A stretch of 7,179 nt of DNA from GCA-020352575 sp041635475 (GTDB lineage Bacteria > Actinomycetota > Acidimicrobiia > Spongiisociales > JAENVV01), in contig JBFKVA010000103.1 in the NCBI GenBank assembly GCA_041635475.1, positions 1-7,179 of the forward strand. Reading direction: 5' to 3'. Both the position numbers and the translations under genes were made by a program. The notes beneath the pieces are model-generated. The model did not search any database and had not been told where the DNA came from. It saw only the letters and a program-made list of their open reading frames with translations. Of this stretch, positions 1 to 4,990 are shown in pieces. Numbering within the stretch: the stretch's first letter is position 1; every line of letters begins with the position of its first letter.

Positions 1-454
1 CGTCGATGGCGGCCATTCCCGTCGCCCGGTGGTCGGGATGGAGCATGTAGCGCTTCCACGGGTCATGGGTGAAGACCACGTCGGGGCGGATCGTCCTGAT
101 CCACCAGCACAGCTCCCGTCGAAGCCGTGGAGTGTTCTCCACCTCACCGTCCACGTGGTCGAGCATGACCACCTCGGTCACCCCGAGGGCGTCGGCAGCG
201 GCGCGTTGCTCACGTCGGCGCTGGGCGATGAGGGCTTCGGGGTCGACCTCCCCGTCCCAGCTTCCCTTCGACCCGTCGCTCACCACGAGGATCGTGATGT
301 GGGACCCCTCGGCCGCCCACTTGGCCACCGTGCCCCCGGCGCCGAACTCGGCATCGTCGGGGTGGGCCCCGATGGTGAGGGCCCGGCGTGGTCGGACGAG
401 GGCGATGGACTCGGGGGTCGTTGCCTCGTCGTAGAGGTTGGAGGCCGTGGTCAT
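1..454 (-). CDS. PIG-L/LmbE-family zinc-dependent deacetylase (partial, C-terminus off the left edge)
   Basis: The first 151 residues are present. PIG-L family enzymes are zinc hydrolases that remove an acetyl group from N-acetylglucosamine-type amino sugars; actinobacterial members include MshB and Mca of mycothiol metabolism. The family signature AHPDD is at residues 30-34 and HPDHRATG at 139-146. By analogy with MshB, H31, D34 and H142 should be the zinc ligands and D33 the catalytic base. A Rossmann-like beta strand (ALTIGA) precedes the first motif. The ATG overlaps the cofC stop in an ATGA (451-454), which implies translational coupling. A TACGAT box six bases before the ATG suggests it can also be made from its own leaderless mRNA. 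The substrate cannot be read from this portion: mycothiol-related deacetylation is possible, but a glycolipid, glycan or antibiotic-sugar substrate is equally possible. The family call is firm; no specific name is justified. Confidence 0.92.
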   Translation of the reverse strand, partial: MTTASNLYDEATTPESIALVRPRRALTIGAHPDDAEFGAGGTVAKWAAEGSHITILVVSDGSKGSWDGEVDPEALIAQRRREQRAAADALGVTEVVMLDHVDGEVENTPRLRRELCWWIRTIRPDVVFTHDPWKRYMLHPDHRATGMAAID

Positions 455-1035
455 CGGCCGATCGTACCGTCCCCCTGCGGTGTCCGGACGGCCTCGCTCC
501 TTCGCCACGCCCAGTAGTCACTGGGCGTGTCGAGGTCGAGGGCCAGTCCCGGGCGGACGAGGACGTGGGCGCCGGGCATCGACGCCAGGTGACGTTGGAA
601 ACTCCCCGCTCCGAACGAGAACCGAGCCGGCCCCGACCCCCCGATGAGCGAGGTCCCGCCGTCGGAGGAGGGCGCCACCACCGCGCCGTGGGTGTCCAGG
701 GCGGCGCTCGCAGCCTGCAGGTCGCCGGGCGAGAGCCGGGGGAGGTCGGCGTGGAGCACCATCCACGGCCCGATCCCGGCCGCCTGGACGAGCGCCCGGG
801 CCGCCCCGTCGAGGCCGCCGGGCAACTCCCACACGACGGCGTGACCGAGGGACCGAGCCCATTCGCCGACCCCGGCGTCGCCGGTGACGACGGCTGACCT
901 CCCGACGAGGGACGCCAGTTCGAGCGTGCGGGCGGCGATGGCCATGCCCAGCTTCGACCGGGCCGGGGCGTCGAGGACCGAACGGAGACGAGCCTTGGCC
1001 ACCCCGAACGGCTTGACGGTCACCCCGACGAGCAT
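451..1035 (-). CDS. cofC: CofC/FbiD-type guanylyltransferase of coenzyme F420 biosynthesis
   Basis: This 194-residue cytosolic enzyme belongs to the CofC family, which joins GMP from GTP to a three-carbon acid, giving the activated precursor that is attached to the F420 deazaflavin. In actinobacteria the acid is reported to be phosphoenolpyruvate (enzyme then called FbiD); in archaea it is 2-phospho-L-lactate. Motifs in order: KPFGVAKARL (8-17, nucleotide-binding N-terminus), HADLP (95-99), APSSDGGTSLI (121-131), FGAGSFQRHL (141-150) and LDLDTP (166-171). D97, D167 and D169 match the metal-binding aspartates, and T128, G142 and S145 the substrate-binding residues, of mycobacterial FbiD as I remember them. 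The spacing agrees within one residue. Length is normal for the family. The start overlaps the VOC stop by one base (TGATG), with AAGGGG just upstream, so it is probably translated by coupling. The usual GLN in the middle region reads GLD (74-76). The LLM oxidoreductase nearby is a likely F420 user. Confidence 0.9.
   Translation of the reverse strand: MLVGVTVKPFGVAKARLRSVLDAPARSKLGMAIAARTLELASLVGRSAVVTGDAGVGEWARSLGHAVVWELPGGLDGAARALVQAAGIGPWMVLHADLPRLSPGDLQAASAALDTHGAVVAPSSDGGTSLIGGSGPARFSFGAGSFQRHLASMPGAHVLVRPGLALDLDTPSDYWAWRRSEAVRTPQGDGTIGR
461..466 (-). promoter_or_regulatory. Internal -10 box (TACGAT) for the PIG-L gene, leaderless spacing
   Basis: On the minus strand TACGAT is followed by exactly six bases (CGGCCG) and then the ATG of the PIG-L gene. 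It lies inside the last codons of cofC. The TANNNT-N6-ATG geometry is the same as at four other genes here. No -35 match is visible. It would allow deacetylase expression independent of the upstream operon promoter. Confidence 0.5.
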
Positions 1036-1529
1036 CAGGCCCCTTCGATGACGTGCCCGGCGATCACGGCCTCCCAGTCGCTGCTTCCGCCTTCGTCCTC
1101 GAACGTCGACTTGGCGAGTTGGATGACGGTGCCGCCGGCCGTGGCCGGGTGAAGGAACGCCTCCGCCCAGTGCTCATGGACCTGGGCATGGCCCACCACC
1201 CGGTACCCGAGTTCGCGGGCCCGGGCCACCGCAACGTCGAGGTCGGTGACCTTGAACGTGAGGTGGTGGACGCCCTCGCCCCGGGTCGCCAGGAACTGGT
1301 GGAGGAAGCAGTCGTCGGTGACCGGGGCGATCAGTTCGATCTTCGTGCCACCGGGCATGTGGAACTGCACCCATCGGAACCCGCCCCACGGCGAGTCGGC
1401 GCCTTGGTAGAACCGGCCGCCGAGGTGCCGGATGAGGACCGACCCCGACACGACGTCCCGCACCGCGAACGCCACATGGTCGAACTCCTCGATGAGGTCC
1501 CCGAGTCCCTCGGGGTGGTCGGCGTACAT
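1035..1529 (-). CDS. VOC-fold protein, methylmalonyl-CoA epimerase-like
   Basis: The protein is 164 residues from the chosen ATG and has two vicinal-oxygen-chelate modules: EFDHVAFAVRD at 15-25 and GEGVHHLTFKVTDLDVAV at 84-101. The order of motifs (FDH, later IEL, VHH, then FLHPATAGG) is that of methylmalonyl-CoA epimerases, which interconvert the (R) and (S) forms using a divalent metal. Expected metal ligands are H18, E65 and H88 or H89. The fourth, usually Glu in an LIEL-like strand, is Gln here (VIQL, Q137), so epimerase activity is not assured; a glyoxalase-like role or another VOC reaction is possible. The frame stays open to a GTG at 1610, but those 27 extra residues are Pro/Gly/Arg-rich and unlike the fold. 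The ATG at 1529 is preceded by a TACCCT -10 box eight bases away. It heads an operon with cofC and the PIG-L gene, overlapping cofC by one base. The last 20 residues (EDEGGSSDW onward) extend past the fold. Confidence 0.82.
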   Translation of the reverse strand: MYADHPEGLGDLIEEFDHVAFAVRDVVSGSVLIRHLGGRFYQGADSPWGGFRWVQFHMPGGTKIELIAPVTDDCFLHQFLATRGEGVHHLTFKVTDLDVAVARARELGYRVVGHAQVHEHWAEAFLHPATAGGTVIQLAKSTFEDEGGSSDWEAVIAGHVIEGA

Positions 1530-1537
1530 GCGGCCGG

Positions 1538-1543
1538 AGGGTA
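1538..1543 (-). promoter_or_regulatory. -10 box (TACCCT) of the VOC-cofC-PIG-L operon
   Basis: Minus-strand TACCCT is followed by eight bases (CCGGCCGC) and the ATG at 1529. There is no purine-rich Shine-Dalgarno sequence. The same hexamer precedes pyruvate kinase. A start site one or two bases before the ATG would give a leaderless or nearly leaderless message. The spacing is two bases longer than at most genes here, and no -35 element is recognisable. Confidence 0.45.
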
Positions 1544-1582
1544 GCCCGCCCGGCGATGCCGGACGGGGCCGCGCGCCCGGAA

Positions 1583-1588
1583 TAGGGT
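1583..1588 (+). promoter_or_regulatory. Possible -10 box (TAGGGT) for the DUF427 gene
   Basis: TAGGGT fits the TANNNT pattern and lies 45 bases before the GTG start. A transcript beginning near 1595 would have a leader of about 40 bases carrying the Shine-Dalgarno sequence at 1624-1627. There is no clear -35 element. This is a weak call based on a short match. Confidence 0.25.
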
Positions 1589-1603
1589 CCCCCGGCCACG
1601 GGT

Positions 1604-1617
1604 TGTTCACGGGAACA
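1604..1617. repeat. Inverted repeat TGTTC-N4-GAACA upstream of DUF427
   Basis: The arms TGTTC (1604-1608) and GAACA (1613-1617) flank ACGG. The element lies between the divergent VOC operon promoter and the DUF427 start, inside the predicted DUF427 leader. It could be a repressor site for a dimeric regulator. The arms are reversed relative to the usual LexA-type GAAC...GTTC box, so I do not call it an SOS box. A 5-bp-arm repeat can occur by chance. Confidence 0.25.
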
Positions 1618-1623
1618 CGTCAC

Positions 1624-1627
1624 GGAG
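1624..1627 (+). promoter_or_regulatory. Shine-Dalgarno sequence (GGAG) of the DUF427 gene
   Basis: GGAG ends six bases before the GTG at 1634 and decides that start. This is the only monocistronic gene in the window with a Shine-Dalgarno sequence instead of a -10 box next to the start. Confidence 0.6.
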
Positions 1628-1633
1628 TGCGAA

Positions 1634-1921
1634 GTGCCACGAGCGATCTGGAACGGGGTGGTCGTCGCCGAGAGCGATGACACCGTCATCGTCGAGGGGA
1701 ACCACTACTTCCCACTCGCCGACATCAAGCGGGAGTACTTCGCGGAGACCACTCATTCCTCGATCTGTTCGTGGAAGGGCCGGGCGGGCTACTACACCCT
1801 CACCGTGAATGGCAAGGAGAACCCCAACGCGGCGTGGATCTACCGCAACCCGAAGCCGGCCGCGGCCGAGATGAAGGACCGCGTCGCGTTCTGGCACGGG
1901 GTCCGGGTCGAGGACGAGTGA
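1634..1921 (+). CDS. DUF427 domain protein
   Basis: The 95-residue protein is one complete DUF427 domain, a small family widespread in actinobacteria with no established biochemical role that I can name. Diagnostic stretches are GNHYFPLADI (22-31), a cysteine and tryptophan in SICSWKGRAGYYTL (43-56), AAWIYRNPKPAA (66-77) and the C-terminal VAFWHGVRVE (84-93). Length is at the short end but normal. It has no signal peptide or membrane segment, so it should be cytosolic. The GTG start is supported by GGAG six bases upstream and by family-like sequence beginning almost at once (PRAIWNGVVVAES). It is divergent from the VOC operon and 129 bases upstream of the thioesterase gene, which has its own promoter, so it is probably transcribed alone. 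Confidence 0.9.
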   Translation: MPRAIWNGVVVAESDDTVIVEGNHYFPLADIKREYFAETTHSSICSWKGRAGYYTLTVNGKENPNAAWIYRNPKPAAAEMKDRVAFWHGVRVEDE

Positions 1922-2038
1922 GCCGGCCGGCGCCGCGTTGACCTCCGACGGGAGCCTGAGCCCGGGCTGGTCGTTGGCCGCACCGACCGACCCCACAGCA
2001 ACCTCCCGGTGGCAGCCGAGTCGCGGCGTCCGCCCGAT

Positions 2039-2044
2039 TACGCT
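2039..2044 (+). promoter_or_regulatory. -10 box (TACGCT) of the hotdog thioesterase, leaderless spacing
   Basis: TACGCT is followed by exactly six bases (TCCCCG) and then the ATG at 2051. The same hexamer and spacing occur before the LLM oxidoreductase. No Shine-Dalgarno sequence and no -35 match are seen. This box argues for the ATG at 2051 over the in-frame GTG at 2009, which lies upstream of the box. Confidence 0.6.
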
Positions 2045-2050
2045 TCCCCG

Positions 2051-2572
2051 ATGGGAGAGGGACCCCTGCCCGAGTCGCCCGGCCGCGAACTCCTGAACAC
2101 ATGGGAGGGAACGTGCTTCGGTTGCTCGCCGAACAACCCCCACGGGTTGCAGCTCCGCTTCCACCTCTCCAACGGGGGATGCCGGGCGACCTACACCATT
2201 CCCGACCACCTCTGCGGCTTCGACGGTGTCGCACACGGCGGGATCATCACCCTGCTCCTCGACGAGGTCTCCCAATGGACCGTCATCGGCCGCCTCGGCA
2301 GGCTCGGACTCACCCGCGACATCACCGTCCGCTTCATCAAGCCCGTCCGCACGGGCGTCGAGATCGAGATCGAAGCCGAGGTCGTCGAGCGAGACGAGCA
2401 GGACGTGATGATACGGGCGACGGTACGAGACACCACCGGCGACGTGCTCGCGGAGAGCCAGAGCCGCTGGCTCCTCGCCGACCTCGGGCTCATCGCCAGG
2501 ATTGCCCGCGTCGAGGAGCACACCCTGGAGACGTTCCTGTCCTCTTACCCCGCCGACGCTCCGCTCGGCTGA
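2051..2572 (+). CDS. Hotdog-fold thioesterase, PaaI-like
   Basis: This 173-residue protein fits the PaaI/THEM4-type hotdog thioesterases, which hydrolyse acyl-CoA or aryl-CoA thioesters in the cytosol. An N-terminal CFGCSPNNPHGLQLRF block (22-37) is typical of this subgroup (consensus near CFGCGxxNPxGLxLRF). The core helix and catalytic region is GVAHGGIITLLLDEV (59-73), with D71/E72 the likely acidic catalytic pair position and H62-GG the conserved turn. The strand TRDITVRFIKPVRTG (88-102) and the pattern of later beta strands complete a single hotdog domain. The final roughly 30 residues (LIARIARVEEHTLETF) look helical. Start chosen from the TACGCT-N6-ATG promoter; a longer frame from a GTG at 2009 would add 14 residues with no family resemblance. 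The substrate is unknown. It is convergent with the LLM oxidoreductase and probably monocistronic. Confidence 0.88.
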   Translation: MGEGPLPESPGRELLNTWEGTCFGCSPNNPHGLQLRFHLSNGGCRATYTIPDHLCGFDGVAHGGIITLLLDEVSQWTVIGRLGRLGLTRDITVRFIKPVRTGVEIEIEAEVVERDEQDVMIRATVRDTTGDVLAESQSRWLLADLGLIARIARVEEHTLETFLSSYPADAPLG

Positions 2573-2605
2573 GTGTCGCCGCCTGCGAGTCCCACGGCGT
2601 CCGGG

Positions 2606-2624
2606 CCACCTCGGCCACTGGTGG
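2606..2624. terminator. Weak hairpin between convergent genes
   Basis: CCACC (2606-2610) and GGTGG (2620-2624) can pair around a nine-base loop in the 79-base gap between the converging thioesterase and LLM genes. There is no T-tract on either side. The position is right for a bidirectional terminator but the stem is short. Confidence 0.22.
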
Positions 2625-2651
2625 GATAGGCGGCCGGTCGAGGACGGGTGA

Positions 2652-3632
2652 TCAGCCGACCAACGCCGGCATGACCTCGGCGGCGAACAGCTCCAGCCCC
2701 GAGGTGTCGCCCGGGAGGTCACCGAAGTAGCCGATGGCGTACTCGAGGCCCGCCGCCTCCCAGGCCCGGAAGTGCTCGATGAGCTGCTCGGGCGTCCCCA
2801 CCGTGCCCCAGCGGTCACCGAACTTCTCCACCCGTTCGTCCCCCAGGAACGGCCGATAGCGATCCTTCATCCGGTCCATCTTGGCGTCGAGTTCCTCCTC
2901 GCTGGGGGCACACAGGACGTTGAAGTTGGCGGAGCGGGTGATCGAGTCGAAGTCCCGACCGATCTCCCGGCAGTGGCCGGCCAGCACCTCGGACTTGTGG
3001 ATGAAGGTCTCGAGGTTCCCGCCGAAATTGGTGTAGTCGGCGAACTCGGCCGCCACCGCCAGGGTGAGCTTCTCCCCCCCGCCGGCTATCCACAGCGGGA
3101 TGTGGGGCTGCTGCACCGGCTTGGGCCGGCAGATGGCGCCCCGCAACGTGTAGTGGGTGCCGTCGAAGTGGACTTCGTCCTCGGTCCACATGCGTTGCAT
3201 GATCTCGACGGCCTCGGCCAGCATCCCGATGCGGACGGACGGCTTGGGGAAGTCGTAGCCGTAGCCCTCGTACTCGCCCTGGTACCACCCGGCTCCGATG
3301 CCCATCTCGACCCGGCCGCCGCTGATGACGTCGATCGAGGCCGCCACCTTGGCCAGGTAGGAGGGAGGCCGGTATGAGTTGCACGTGCACATCTGTCCGA
3401 GGCGAACGGTGCTGGTGACGGTTGACAGGGCCGCCATGAGGGTCCAGGCCTCGTACGTCACCTCCTGCGTCGGCACGGGGAAGGTGTGGAGATGGTCGTA
3501 GAGCCACAGCGACTCGAACCCCGATCGTTCGATCGCCTGGGCCACGTCAACCATCGTCGGCCAGTGCTCGTCGACGTCGATACCGACGAGGTCGAGTCGC
3601 CAGCCCTGGGGTACGAATGCTCCGAATCTCAT
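2652..3632 (-). CDS. LLM-class F420-dependent oxidoreductase (luciferase-like TIM barrel)
   Basis: The 326-residue protein is a full-length bacterial-luciferase-like monooxygenase-fold enzyme of the type usually annotated as F420-dependent. It resembles the Rv1855c-like group (TIGR03560 style). Visible features: first barrel strand MRFGAFVPQG (1-10); FESLWLYDHLH (39-49), where the DH dipeptide is typical of the family; RLGQMCTCNSYRPPSYLAK (77-95), the cofactor-side region; SIDVISGGRVEMGIGAGWYQGEYEGYG (99-125), the family hallmark; and KPVQQPHIPLWIAGGGEKLTL (171-191), with a Gly-rich phosphate-binding turn. It would use reduced F420 (less likely FMNH2) for hydride transfer to an unknown substrate. 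There is no signal peptide. The ATG at 3632 begins the first strand directly and follows a TACGCT-N6 promoter, so the start is secure. A CofC/FbiD gene about 1.6 kb away supports F420 in this organism. The reaction itself cannot be predicted. Confidence 0.92.
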   Translation of the reverse strand: MRFGAFVPQGWRLDLVGIDVDEHWPTMVDVAQAIERSGFESLWLYDHLHTFPVPTQEVTYEAWTLMAALSTVTSTVRLGQMCTCNSYRPPSYLAKVAASIDVISGGRVEMGIGAGWYQGEYEGYGYDFPKPSVRIGMLAEAVEIMQRMWTEDEVHFDGTHYTLRGAICRPKPVQQPHIPLWIAGGGEKLTLAVAAEFADYTNFGGNLETFIHKSEVLAGHCREIGRDFDSITRSANFNVLCAPSEEELDAKMDRMKDRYRPFLGDERVEKFGDRWGTVGTPEQLIEHFRAWEAAGLEYAIGYFGDLPGDTSGLELFAAEVMPALVG

Positions 3633-3638
3633 GCTGGG

Positions 3639-3644
3639 AGCGTA
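3639..3644 (-). promoter_or_regulatory. -10 box (TACGCT) of the LLM oxidoreductase, leaderless spacing
   Basis: Minus-strand TACGCT is followed by six bases (CCCAGC) and the ATG at 3632. Hexamer and spacing are identical to those of the thioesterase gene. There is no Shine-Dalgarno sequence and no clear -35. Confidence 0.6.
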
Positions 3645-3948
3645 CTCCGATCCGAGGTCGAAGCCCGAAAGGGCCCGCCAATGCTGAAGATCTTCCGGAT
3701 CACTCCTTGCTCAGGCCGTTCACCGAGGTCCCTGGTCTTCGGAAAGCCAGCCCCGTGACCGGCGAGCTCATGGTGATGCCAGAGAGGTTCCAGTTCGGTG
3801 TGCCGACGCCCCGGCCGGCACGAGTCCGCCCTCCTGCGGCCTCCGCGGCGACGGCCCGGAAGGACCGCTGGTGCCGAGCGACCCTGGATGTGTGCATCGA
3901 CTGATCACCGTTCGTCTCCCGGTTCGGGGCCGGCGCACACAGGTGCCG
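3645..3948. other. Intergenic stretch without a supported gene
   Basis: Short frames exist on both strands (for example 3681-3758 plus and 3700-3897 minus), but none has a promoter or ribosome site at its start or a sequence I recognise. No tRNA arm pattern is visible. Small symmetric elements are present: GCCC-GAAA-GGGC (3663-3674, a GNRA-type loop if transcribed rightward), a perfect 10-bp palindrome GAAGATCTTC (3686-3695), and CTGG...CCAG (3732-3750). The composition matches the following membrane gene better than the genes to the left. It may be decayed sequence or an upstream control region of the divergent genes. Confidence 0.5.
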
Positions 3949-3976
3949 TTGCCAGGGCCTGGTTCACGCGTATGGT
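3949..3976 (+). promoter_or_regulatory. Promoter of the membrane protein gene (TTGCCA-N16-TATGGT)
   Basis: TTGCCA (3949-3954) matches the consensus -35 TTGACA at five of six bases. A 16-base spacer separates it from TATGGT (3971-3976), and the ATG at 3984 follows seven bases later. It is the best two-part promoter in the window and predicts a leaderless mRNA. The in-frame ATG at 3972 lies inside the -10 box and is therefore an unlikely start. Confidence 0.65.
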
Positions 3977-3983
3977 TCGTGGG

Positions 3984-4778
3984 ATGACGACGGAGGGTTC
4001 TGGCGGTGTCCGGTCCCGAACCTCTGGGTTGACCAGGGAGTTCGTTGTTGGCGGTCTCGCCGGGCTTCTTGCTGGGTTTCTTGCTGCTGGTGTTGCTGGA
4101 CGGCTCGTGATGCGATTGCAGGCGATGGTGGCTCCGCCCGAGGCGATCGGCCAAGTCACGGAAGGCGGCAACATCGTCGGGAATGTCACCCTGGGAGGCA
4201 CCATCGACTTGTTGCTCTTCGCCGGGGTTGGTTTCGGAGCCTTCGGAGCCGTGACGCTGGTTGCGTTGTGGCCGTGGCTCTCGGAGTGGTCGACCCGCCT
4301 GAGACCACTCGGGCTGGGACTGTTCGTCCTTGCTGTCGGCGGAGCGGACGTGATCGAACCCGATAACGGCGACTTCCCTGCTGTCGGCAACGAGTGGTTC
4401 TCCGTTGTGCTCTTTGCCTCGCTCTTCATCCTTTGGGGATACGTGGCGGTCTGGCTGCGAGGTTTCCTCGACGGGCGCCTCCCTGCCGGCGGGCGCCCAT
4501 GGACGATCGGCTACACGGTCCTGGTCGTCATTGGGGCTCCCCTCTATGTCGGTCTACCCAGCACGCTGCTCGACGACATCTCCAATACGCCGACCGCAGT
4601 CGCGATCGCCGTCTTCGTGCTCTTCCTGGCAGCGGTCGGCACCTGGGTGTCGAGACTCTGGCCGGACACAGCCAGGATCGATCCATCGGCGCGAGCAATC
4701 GGCTATGCGGCCATCGCGGTCGCTCTCACCGTTGGACTCGTCCGAGTCGCGACAGACGCCATCAGGATCATCGGATGA
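3984..4778 (+). CDS. Multi-pass integral membrane protein of unknown function
   Basis: From the ATG placed just after the promoter, the protein has 264 residues. After a short polar N-terminus (1-19, ending with two basic residues) come six to seven hydrophobic segments, roughly at 20-39, 73-97, 107-124, 138-158, 173-192, 204-223 and 238-256. The first is Gly/Ala-rich (GGLAGLLAGFLAAGVAGRLVM, helix packing likely). Two hydrophilic blocks look conserved: VTEGGNIVGNVTLGGT (58-73) between helices 1 and 2, and EPDNGDFPAVGNEW (125-138) before helix 4. From memory these resemble hypothetical actinobacterial membrane proteins with TENGNRVG- and DPDNPDF-like blocks, but I cannot name the family. There are no transporter or enzyme motifs. 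Codons often end in T (GTT, CTT, GCT, GGT), unlike the GC-ending codons of neighbours, which suggests later acquisition or different selection. It stands alone, with gaps of about 350 and 210 bases on either side. Confidence 0.82.
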   Translation: MTTEGSGGVRSRTSGLTREFVVGGLAGLLAGFLAAGVAGRLVMRLQAMVAPPEAIGQVTEGGNIVGNVTLGGTIDLLLFAGVGFGAFGAVTLVALWPWLSEWSTRLRPLGLGLFVLAVGGADVIEPDNGDFPAVGNEWFSVVLFASLFILWGYVAVWLRGFLDGRLPAGGRPWTIGYTVLVVIGAPLYVGLPSTLLDDISNTPTAVAIAVFVLFLAAVGTWVSRLWPDTARIDPSARAIGYAAIAVALTVGLVRVATDAIRIIG

Positions 4779-4781
4779 CCA

Positions 4782-4872
4782 ACGGAAGGCACCTTCACAG
4801 CCGGCACCATGGACGTGGTCCCTCCGTTTCGACCTCACGCCATCTCGGTGGGGGTGCACCCTGGCCTTCCGT
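4782..4872. repeat. 9-bp inverted repeat with a palindrome inside, downstream of the membrane gene
   Basis: The arms ACGGAAGGC (4782-4790) and GCCTTCCGT (4864-4872) are perfect inverse complements, 73 bases apart. The perfect 10-bp palindrome GGGTGCACCC (4852-4861) lies just inside the right arm. The left arm begins four bases after the stop codon of the membrane gene. If transcribed, it would close a long stem-loop; it may be part of transcript-end structure. There are no T-tracts. In GC-rich DNA a single 9-bp pair at this distance can arise by chance. Confidence 0.35.
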
Positions 4873-4964
4873 AGGGTCACTCGCGTCAGCGACTCGACCT
4901 GTCGGTGACGGTCGTCGACCCCAGATCGGGGGCGACCGGGGCGGGGGCACGAACGGTCGGGACG

Positions 4965-4978
4965 GGGCCTGAAGGCCC
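4965..4978 (-). terminator. Hairpin GGGCC-TGAA-GGCCC just beyond the DUF72 stop
   Basis: A five-pair all-G/C stem with a four-base loop lies 12-26 bases downstream of the DUF72 stop codon (minus strand). No T-run follows, which is common for actinobacterial terminators. Convergent transcripts from the membrane gene would also meet it. Compact geometry and position make it the best terminator candidate here. Confidence 0.4.
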
Positions 4979-4990
4979 GGGTCGATTCGA

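Noticed and set aside
1530..1610. N-terminal extension of the VOC protein from a GTG at 1610
   Set aside because: The 27 added residues are Pro/Gly/Arg-rich and not part of the fold, and the TACCCT box would lie inside the gene. The ATG at 1529 fits better.
1959..1968. Perfect palindrome AGCCCGGGCT after the DUF427 gene as a terminator
   Set aside because: It has no loop of its own, the alternative stem is only four pairs, and there is no T-tract. Such palindromes are frequent in GC-rich DNA.
2009..2050. Upstream GTG start for the thioesterase
   Set aside because: It lies upstream of the TACGCT box, which points to the ATG at 2051. The extra residues resemble nothing.
1607..2818. 403-codon minus-strand open frame across the DUF427 and thioesterase genes
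   Set aside because: It runs antisense to two recognisable proteins, has low-complexity Arg/Ser/Gly/Glu/Asp-rich sequence and no promoter or ribosome site at its start. It is a GC-rich shadow frame.
3700..3897. 65-codon minus-strand frame in the gap
   Set aside because: It has no recognisable similarity, no -10 box or Shine-Dalgarno at the start, and an Arg/Gly/Ala-rich composition.
3798..3983. Longer frame for the membrane protein, starting near 3798
   Set aside because: The added part is Arg/Pro-rich and crosses a near-consensus promoter. The ATG at 3972 is inside the -10 box.
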